This document shows, piece after piece, positions 56,986 through 64,000 of a DNA stretch of 64,000 nucleotides. The notes under the pieces are model-generated. The model did no database searches. It worked only from the letters and a program-made list of their open reading frames with translations, and was not told where the DNA came from. Both the position numbers and the translations under genes were made by a program. The stretch's first letter is position 1. Each line of letters starts with the position of its first letter. The DNA is from Artemia franciscana (taxonomy: Eukaryota > Arthropoda > Branchiopoda > Anostraca > Artemiidae), in the NCBI RefSeq assembly GCF_032884065.1, contig NC_088873.1, positions 26,335,658-26,399,657 of the forward strand, written 5' to 3'.

Positions 56986-58329
56986 TAAAATAATAAAAAT
57001 CAAGTTAGATCAGTCAGTTTTGGATTCTAAGCGGGATTTGTGAAAAGGGAGATGGGGGCAGGCACCAGGCACAGCCTCTAACGCTTCCTGAATTTACGAT
57101 TTTGTCAACCAATTGTTTCATTTTCACGTACTTATCCTGTTTTCACTCTTCTGACAAATTCTCTACTTTGGTGTTTTCAACATAATTAAACTTTTAAATA
57201 TACCAAAATAAAGAAGAGTACGAAAATTTTTATAAAAAAGAATTAATATATATGTAAAACAAAAAAAATAAATTAAAGTACAAGTTTTCATTAAAACATT
57301 AGGTCTTTTAACATCATATAGGATGTTTAGCCATAATTTATTTAAACAAATAGTAAAAAATGATGCTATCCCAAGCCAGTCTTCAATTAAGAGCAGAATA
57401 TTAAGCGTTAGCCTAAAAGAAACACAAATAAAACAATGCATAAATAAAAAGTTTTACATGTAATACCGCATCCACTCTAAGGGAAAGCCGTTATGGAACG
57501 GCAGCGAAAGTCCCAAATAAAGAAGCAAAAAGGAGCCACATATTTTCTCACAGTTCTCTTGCTGCAAACATATCAAGAACGGAATTCAGACTTTTCGCAT
57601 CCCGAAACAAATAGTATTATGTGTTTATTATGTGCTTAGAATTCTGAAAAAAGGACAGAATTAATAAAATATAATTAGCGTACATTTTTTCACCCTTCTA
57701 GGAAGAAAATATTTTTAACGACAGAGTTAAATTAAAGAAGGAAACAACTTGACACAGGCCCTAATAACAGGAGTAAGAAAATATGTAGCTGTTTTTTTTT
57801 TCTGAATAATTAAGATAAGGAAAACTAAAAACCATTATTTACAATTTGATTTAATAAAACGGTTGGAAAACTAGCTGTCTTTTTTTAAGAAAATTTTATT
57901 TGATTATATTGACAAATATATGTTTGTGTGTGTCTGTTGTAATTTGAGCATTGAATGAAGCCATTTTAAGCTGAATTAAATGCATTACTGAAACTTATTC
58001 TAAATATTGATTGTAGACCTAATGCTTGCAAGAGGGATTTCAAGTGAGTTTGAAATAAATAGTCTAGAAAAAAAAAACGAAATCACAATTAAAATGCTTT
58101 TTTCGGCATACATAGCGAACATAAATATTCAACTCACTGATAAGAAGAAATAACTAAACCAATTAGCAAAATGCTTAACCCCAAACCTCCTCCTAAGGAA
58201 GAAAAGTTAAAATTGCTTCATCATTCGCAAGACAACGCTATAGCAAGAGTGTAGCCAGGATTTAGCTCATGCGTAACCATAAGCAGTACAATAGGGCTGC
58301 CTCAGTAAAGAGCGATGTGGGCACAACGT
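56986..58329. other. Intron sequence, nothing recognised
   Basis: AT-rich, no coding motif or clear repeat. Confidence 0.45.
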
Positions 58330-58800
58330 ATAATTTTTTATTTATTAATTTTTTTAGACCATGGCACTCAATATAGAAGGAGTTGTCGTAGAAACTTCGA
58401 AAGGGCCTCGTTAAATTGAAAATCAAAAGTACTAGTGCCCTTGCCCTTTTCATTGGTAGAAAATGATTGGAGGACAGCCCCTCTCCCGGCCATCATCTCT
58501 CCAAACACAACCATCCAAATTTTTGAGATTTTGTTCGCCGTAGTTGAAAGGCCCAGAAGTCATGTCTCTGTGGATGACAACCCCCCACAACCCTCAGAGT
58601 AAGGGTTATAAGTTATACCCTGGGGGTATATAGGGTTTTTATAGAAAGGATGGTCGTATAAACTAAGGAGGGGTTCAGTTGATTGGTGATCAGAAGTACT
58701 AGTGTCCTTTTTAAGAGTCAAAATGATCAGACGGCAGCTACCCCCCCCCCCCCAGGAACGTCGTATTTTTCCGAAAGCCATCTGATAGAAACTTTAGAGT
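58330..58800 (-). repeat. Two units related to the satellite-like array, reverse orientation
   Basis: AGTACTAGTGCCCTT (58,427) and AGTACTAGTGTCCTTTTTAAGAGTCAAAA (58,696, in parts), TGTTCGCCGTAGTTGAAAG, ATGGTCGTATAAACTAAGGA and CCCTGGGGGTATATAGGG are the complements of words in 44,195-46,985 and in the foldback arms. A C-run of about 14 ends it. Confidence 0.65.
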
Positions 58801-58814
58801 AGCATTTTTGTATT

Positions 58815-59345
58815 CTATATAAACGTTTGGAGTGTTGTTAGAATTTTGTGTTTTTTATCAAGTATTTTTTTTCTATGCCAACTGTTTTTAATTGTATTAC
58901 ATTTTGTATGTCGTAAAAATATTTTTTGTTTTGTTTTTAGGAATTATTTTGGATTATGTATGAACTTATTTTATTCTATAAGAAGTATATTGGATGTTGC
59001 TGGAATTTTTGTGTTTTGTTGCAATTATATTTTGTTCTCCATCAACTATTTTTCATTCTATTTGAACTATTTTAGAATTGTGTAAAATATTTTTGCAAAA
59101 ATTATTTTTGCCATGTAGGAATTATTTGGGGTTACGTTTGAACTTTTTGTATTCTATATGAAGTATTTGGAGTGTTGTTAGAATTTTTGTGTTTTTTAGC
59201 AAGTATTTTGTGTTCTACACTAACTGTTTTCCATTCTGTTCGAACCATTTTAGAATTGTGTATTTTTATATTTCGTAGGAATAATTTTTATGTTTTGTAA
59301 GAATTGTTTTGGATTATGTTTGAACTTTTTGTATTTTACTATAGT
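58815..59345. repeat. ~170-180-bp degenerate tandem repeat
   Basis: GGAGTGTTGTTAGAATTTTG or a variant recurs at about 58,829, 58,993 and 59,169, with GGATTATGTTTGAACTTTTT-like words in each unit. T-rich, no protein motif. Confidence 0.65.
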
Positions 59346-59429
59346 ATTGCGCATGGCCCAGGTGGGCGTAAAAACGTCTTGAGGAGGCAAGTAGCTCCAA
59401 TAGTTTACCCCCTATGGGCGTCGTCAAAT

Positions 59430-59690
59430 CCATAACCCCTACTCCTGGATTTCTATGTACTGGTTTTGATTTCTAAGGATTTGTTTGGATTTTTTGAGGA
59501 TAACATTGATTTCTACCGTTTGATCTTGATTTTACAAGAATTCGTCTGGATGTCTATGCATTGGTCATGTTATGCATTGGTTTAGTGGTTGGCATTGATT
59601 TCTTTGGTTTGATCTTGATTTCTTTGGTTTGGTCTTGATTCTTATGTATTGGTCTTGATTTCTAAGGATTATTATGGATTTCTAAAGATG
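59430..59690. repeat. Short TTGATTTCTTTGGTTTGGTC-type repeats
   Basis: About ten loose ~20-bp units such as TTGATTTCTTTGGTTTGATC and TGGATTTCTAAGGATT. Non-coding by eye. Confidence 0.6.
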
Positions 59691-60155
59691 AGATAGCCAA
59701 ACATCTCAATTAAGGACCTATAAATCTTCTTGTACCTACGATTTGTTTAGAATGTGGTGTCTTTTATGGTATATATTAAGATTTTTAACAGACCTTAGTC
59801 ATTACTAGACAGATAGACCCCTAAATTAGGGCCTATAAATCTTTTTGTACCTACCATTTCTTTAGAATGAAGTGTATTTTACGGTAGAAATAAAGATTTT
59901 TAGCAGTCGTTAGCAATTACGAGATAGCCAGACCCCTAAATTAAGGGCCTATAAATCTTTTTGCAACTACGATTTGTTTATAATGAGGTGTATATAATGG
60001 TAAAAACAAAGATTTTTTGCAGTTTTTAGCCATTATGGGAAAGCTAGAACCCTAAATTAAGGGCCTATAAATCTTTTCATATTTACGATTCGTTTAGAAT
60101 GAAGTGTATTTTATCGTAGAAACACAGATTTTTAGCAGTCCTTAGCCATTTGATA
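59690..60155. repeat. Four tandem units of ~117 bp
   Basis: GGGCCTATAAATCTTTTT (or GGACC...) recurs at about 59,713, 59,828, 59,946 and 60,061. Units also share ACGATTTGTTTAGAATGAAG and AGATTTTTAGCAGT. Divergence between units is modest. Confidence 0.85.
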
Positions 60156-60289
60156 ATTTAGCCGGAAAATATCTGAGAATGCTTTAGAAATATCACGGGG
60201 CAGGTTCACTCAGGAATTTTCTAAATTCTATGTCCTTTTTAAACAATAAGGAAATACATAATTAAAGACTAAACATATTGCAATACATG

Positions 60290-60840
60290 AAATGTTTTGC
60301 TAAAGCTAAGGAGCGATGATAAAAATTTAATAGCCATATCTAAAATGCAAGGAGGGGTTCTTCCGAAAACACGAACCAATGGATTTAAAGCATGATTTTT
60401 CACAAGAAAATATTTGGAATCTGTCTTAGGAATCAAGAGGGGTGCCAGAGGGTGCCGGAGGGCTAGTAATGGTGTGGCACGGTGGCGTGAATTGACATGA
60501 TGCATCACAGAGGGTTTGTTTAAGAAAACAAATTAACCAATGGATTTAAAGCATGATTTTTAACAGGAATATATCTGGAAATGTCTTAGGAATGATGAGG
60601 GGTGCAGAGGGCCCGTTAGGGTGTCGAGTGCCATCCATAATTTGCCACGGTGTCATGAATTGTAACGTAAAGCATATATTTATCATGGAAATATCTGAAA
60701 ATTGCCTTTGGGATGGTGAGGGTGTTAGAGGATGCCATGTGCCATCCATAGTTTGTCACGGTGACGGGAATAACACGTTCTACAGCTTAAAGTTAAGGCG
60801 GAAGGTGTTAAAATGTTTTTTTTCGGCAGACGGGGACTGA
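60290..60840. repeat. Degenerate tandem repeat, ~120-160-bp units
   Basis: CAATGGATTTAAAGCATGAT at 60,375 and about 60,537, and a third diverged unit near 60,666. Each has AATATCTG-, GTCTTAGGAAT- and GTGCCATCC-like parts. Confidence 0.65.
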
Positions 60841-61054
60841 AATCTAAAACCCACTAAAAGAAACGGGATATTTTCATTAAAAGCTCTAAAAATATCCCTT
60901 GATGTTGCTTAAATTTACCTCTAACGAGAGCTAAATTCACATTATTTACCTAATCTAATCTAACTTCACATTATTTTTTTCCGCTTGTTGAGTTTTAACT
61001 ACTTCTTCTCTGATTTCGTGATTTTATAAAAAAAAAATTCATGGTTGCAGCGGT

Positions 61055-61174
61055 AGCTGCAATCTAGTAAAGAGTGATCCACAGCCCAAAATAACTAGAA
61101 GTTAAAAGCGCGTTAGCTGCAACCTTGTAAAGAGCGAACCACAGCCCATAGTAACTAAAAGTTAAAAACGCGTT
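61055..61174. repeat. 60-bp tandem duplication
   Basis: AGCTGCAATCTAGTAAAGAG at 61,055 and AGCTGCAACCTTGTAAAGAG at 61,115, each ending AAAAGCGCGTT or AAAAACGCGTT. The order GTAAAGAGCGAACC...ATAGTAACTAAAA resembles the outer end of the foldback arm (GTAAGGAGCGAACC...ATAGTAAAC). Confidence 0.75.
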
Positions 61175-62040
61175 AAAAAAAACTGCCTTGTGAAAAAAAA
61201 ACTGCCATCTGACACTGGTTCAGGAATGGTACCTAGTATTTCGGATCGTCTTAAAAATAAAAGTTTATTGCAAAAAAAAATTTGTGGTCATATATGGTTC
61301 AGGCTATTTCCGGAAAAATCCTGAAATCCCTCGAAGATATGTTTATGAGATTACTGAAAGTCAATGAAGTCCCAACTGGTGTGAAACTATGAAAAGCTTT
61401 ACAGATTAGTTTATTGTTGTCAGGCTATATACTCACTTTTGACTCCCAAATCAATATTCCTGTTTTTTATACTTGACTTTTGTGTTTTCAGTAAAGCGCT
61501 AGTTTTCTAAAATCTTAGAAACATAAGGAAACATAATTAGTTGGTTTGTTTGTACTAGTTTTATTGATGTATATTAGATAGGATGTGAAGTAATAATTTT
61601 GGCCATTTTAAGTTTCAACTTCGCTCTCTTACTTCCATCGGATAAACTTTGCATTTTGAAATTAGTTTTGTTATTAACACTTCTATGTACAATAAAATGT
61701 CTGTGTCTTTTAGATTTCTTATTCGAGGTTGAATCTTCAATACGTAATCATTTACGCAATGAAATATCTAAAGCCAATACTAGGTAACACCTCACTGATC
61801 CAATACCTAACTCAATCTGTCTACGTCACGTTAGAAAGTTAATAGCAGTGTAACAAGCAGGTACAAGTAAAATGTAACCAATTTTTAGTAATCGATTTTC
61901 TCCCCCGCATGTCAATTATTAAAGACAAAGGAAACATGCGATCCGTAGATTCTTCATAATATCATGAAGGCATTCTTGGTTCAGCTGACTAGCGCACAGT
62001 ACCAAAAGGTTCCCTGAGAAAAAAATCTTGAAGAAAATGG
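61175..62040. other. Intron sequence, nothing recognised
   Basis: AT-rich spacer without a motif. Confidence 0.45.
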
Positions 62041-62596
62041 AATCTAAAAAAAAAGCCTAGAAAGAAATCTCGGAAAAACAGCCTTGAAAGAAAAAACAGC
62101 ATTGAAAGAAAAAGAACAGCCTTAAAAAAAAGCCTTGAAAGAAAAATTAAATCTTAAAAAAAAGATCTCTTAAAATATTATGTAAAACCCACGTGTGCAT
62201 CGTCATTACCTAAAACCCCACAAGTGTGTCCTCCTCGGTTACAAGCGGGGGTTCCCCACGAGGCCTGAAGAAACAAGTCACGTACTTGGGAGGGCCCTGA
62301 AGGTTTCCAACATAACAAAAAACTTTAAACATGACAAAAAAAAAATTCGAAGGAAACTTCCTCTTTTATGTAGCAAGCACCTGCATCTTTTAGAAAACAC
62401 TCCCTTTTACGTAACAAACACCTCCGTCTTGAAGAAAATTAATAACACCTGCGTCTTGAGGGAATCATCGTTAAACTTCTTTGTGAACTTAAGTCATTAA
62501 GGAAGAAAAGAGTAGCGGCTATGGTTGCCTTTAAATCTATCTGACTTAAGGAAGAAAAGAGTAGCGGCTATGGTTGCCTTTAAATCAATCTTAGCA
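62041..62596. repeat. A-rich CCTTGAAAGAAAA repeats and a 49-bp duplication
   Basis: 62,055-62,165 has six or so units like AACAGCCTTGAAAGAAAA. 62,499-62,547 and 62,548-62,596 are a direct duplication starting AAGGAAGAAAAGAGTAGCGG. Confidence 0.75.
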
Positions 62597-62639
62597 TCAA
62601 TCCGACGCAAGGACCTTAGTAGTCAAGAAGGGTCGTTAA

Positions 62640-62640
<1 letters not shown>

Positions 62641-62698
<58 letters not shown>
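62641..62698. repeat. (TA)n microsatellite
   Basis: TA dinucleotides, perfect for about 56 bp. Confidence 0.95.
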
Positions 62699-62701
<3 letters not shown>

Positions 62702-63289
62702 CAGTACAAACAACATCTATGAAGACCATGACATTAAGGACCTAGTCCGCGAATTTATCAAAATCCATTGTGTTCTCAGGTGTTTTCTTGCAGATAAGAA
62801 ACATTTATAAGCACATTTATTTAGCATTAACGCGGAGATACAATGTAATTTCTCATACCGTCTGATAAGTTACATATGAAAGCAAACCACACACATGCTA
62901 GGATTATTCTTCTACAATATTAAGACAAATAATGTTGTTAAATTTGTGTCTCACGACCAAGAAAATACTGTGCATGATTTTCAATGAAAGACAAGAACAT
63001 CTGACAATTAAGATGTCGCGAACTATATTGAATTTTGGATTCCAGTGTGGATCCATTTTTGAGGTAGGTTTCCAGTGTATATTTTTCTTTTCCTTTTTCT
63101 TATTTTTTATAAAGGCGTCAGAATTGTCCCTTGAATTCCTCGCTGGGCACCAGGTTTCTTTTTTTTTATTGTATTGCTTTTCATTCTTTTTTCTTTATTT
63201 CAACTTTATTAAAAGTTTGGCGAATAAATGGTAAAAACTAAGTTAATTCATATTACTTTCGATACTGAGAAGGAGAATAATAAATATAC
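62699..63289. other. 3' part of intron as given, nothing recognised
   Basis: AT- and T-rich intron sequence next to the TMX3 exon donor on the minus strand. Confidence 0.5.
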
Positions 63290-63482
63290 CTGGATAGTTC
63301 CTTCTTCGATGTTGGTGAGAAAAAGTAAGACGGCTTCTTCAGTTAGCTTCTCTGGTAAATCGCCAGAAGTGTAGTGTACCTCATTTTTAGGATCAATAAC
63401 TATCAGAGATGGCGGTATAATTCTTTCCATCACAATAGGGTTAATTAGATCTGGATTGCCAACCCAACCGAATTGATACTTG
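63290..63482 (-). CDS. TMX3: TMX3-like protein disulfide isomerase, last lumenal thioredoxin-like exon
   Basis: This exon encodes the end of the lumenal redox-inactive thioredoxin-like domain of a TMX3-type ER membrane protein. On minus, CTTTTTTTTTAG precedes the exon at 63,483 and CAG|GTATAT follows at 63,289. The 193-nt exon begins with one base completing a codon and ends in phase 0. It reads KYQFGWVGNPDLINPIVMER, IIPPSLIVIDPKNEVHYTSG, then LPEKLTEEAVLLFLTNIEEG and TIQ. PPSLIVID corresponds to the cis-Pro/beta-strand part of a thioredoxin fold; no CxxC lies here, as expected outside the N-terminal domain. It is followed after 26 kb by the transmembrane exon. The upstream exons lie beyond the window edge. 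Confidence 0.8.
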
Positions 63483-63928
63483 CTAAAAAAAAAAGAAGCA
63501 AAATCAAGATCCGAATAACCATAATACTGAACAGAAAATATTAATTTAGTTTCTTCGACGGCAAAGTTGGATTCCTTTGGCTAATGACTGCAACGAAGAA
63601 GCTACGATTGAATTATTCAGATACCTAATCAATCAACTCAATAAAATAAACAGCAAGAAAATGAAGAAAGAATGTATATTTATGATTTTCATAATTGTGT
63701 GCCAGCCATCGGGAGGAGATAAATATTTAGAATTTTATATTGAGTCTGAGTGTGGTAAATATGCGTAAATTCATTTTGGTACGGATTTAGCCCACCTAGC
63801 TTAAAAGATTGGCTTAACATTCAAGGTCCAAAATAAGCATCCACTTTAATTTTAATTTAAAAAGAAAACCACAAAAACAAACGCAAAAAATTGATCGAAA
63901 ATCATAACTATATATATATATATATATA
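63483..63928. other. Upstream TMX3 intron sequence
   Basis: Contains a plus-strand frame of 63 codons at 63,577-63,768 without motif or splice support and a (TA)n starting at about 63,908. No exon recognised. Confidence 0.45.
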
Positions 63929-63964
<36 letters not shown>

Positions 63965-64000
63965 TTGTTTGTTTGTGTGTCTGTCGACTGACGTCATGTT
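63929..64000 (+). mobile_element. Helitron copy E, 5' end
   Basis: TCTATATATA at 63,929, a TA run, AAAAATAATTTGTTTGTTTG, then GTCTGTCGACTGACGTCATG with a TGACGTCA palindrome at 63,989-63,996. It matches the 5' ends at 36,092 (minus) and near 254. It runs off the right edge. Confidence 0.75.

Larger units (their letters stand above)
37275..63289 (-). other. 26-kb TMX3 intron filled with transposable elements
   Basis: The donor on the minus strand is CAG|GTATAT at 63,289 and the acceptor TTTCAG at 37,275. The flanking exons join in phase 0 with sequence continuity (EEGTIQ then AEGGSG), as in other TMX3 proteins, so no exon seems to be missing between them. Length is 26,015 bp. Contents are listed separately below. 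Confidence 0.75.

Noticed and set aside
62525..62722. Plus-strand frame across 62,525-62,722
   Set aside because: It consists of a 49-bp duplication followed by a (TA)n run.

Overview
This window looks like a piece of an AT-rich, repeat-choked animal genome, most likely an arthropod and plausibly a crustacean. There is no operon structure and no bacterial gene. The only secure host gene is interrupted by a GT-AG intron of about 26 kb, and almost everything else is transposable-element DNA at different stages of decay. The organism assignment is an inference from intron size, element types (Helitrons, several non-LTR retrotransposons, foldback elements) and protein style; no species marker is present.

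Host gene: two exons on the minus strand (63,290-63,482 and 37,085-37,274) join in phase and encode the last lumenal thioredoxin-like part, the transmembrane segment and the start of the acidic cytosolic tail of a TMX3-type protein disulfide isomerase. The intron between them (37,275-63,289) holds a second Helitron family, a truncated LINE copy, another LINE 3' end, a roughly 2.8-kb satellite-like array, foldback fragments, a 2.2-kb composite repeat and a cluster of small tandem repeats.

Left part (1-22,900): the 3' end of one Helitron abuts the 5' end of a second (1-1,631), followed by a decayed non-LTR retrotransposon (1,632-4,902), a giant inverted-repeat (foldback) element (5,738-8,655) and a half copy (9,253-10,925). 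Next come small tandem duplications, a decayed DDE-transposase-like gene with an internal 441-bp duplication (13,332-15,980), another LINE tail (16,900-18,095), simple repeats, a 355-bp duplication and one good-looking 54-nt candidate exon on the plus strand (20,124-20,177).

Middle part (22,935-37,074): a nearly full-length two-ORF LINE (22,935-27,820) with intact ORF1 and a lightly damaged ORF2; a 2.3-kb composite element made of roughly 295-bp units and ending in a perfect hairpin (28,050-30,335); an RT tail fragment; then two Helitrons of the same family placed head to head (33,436-36,092 minus; 36,093-37,006 plus). The second ends about 80 bp from the TMX3 exon.

Most notable: the main Helitron family carries two tandem terminal hairpin-CTAG modules, and two copies are broken exactly at the loop of the outer hairpin. 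Their 5' ends carry many perfect TGACGTCA palindromes (CRE/ATF consensus). The foldback arms and the 44.2-47.0 kb satellite-like array share motifs and seem to have a common ancestor. The composite repeat occurs twice with the same internal unit order, so it moved as one element.
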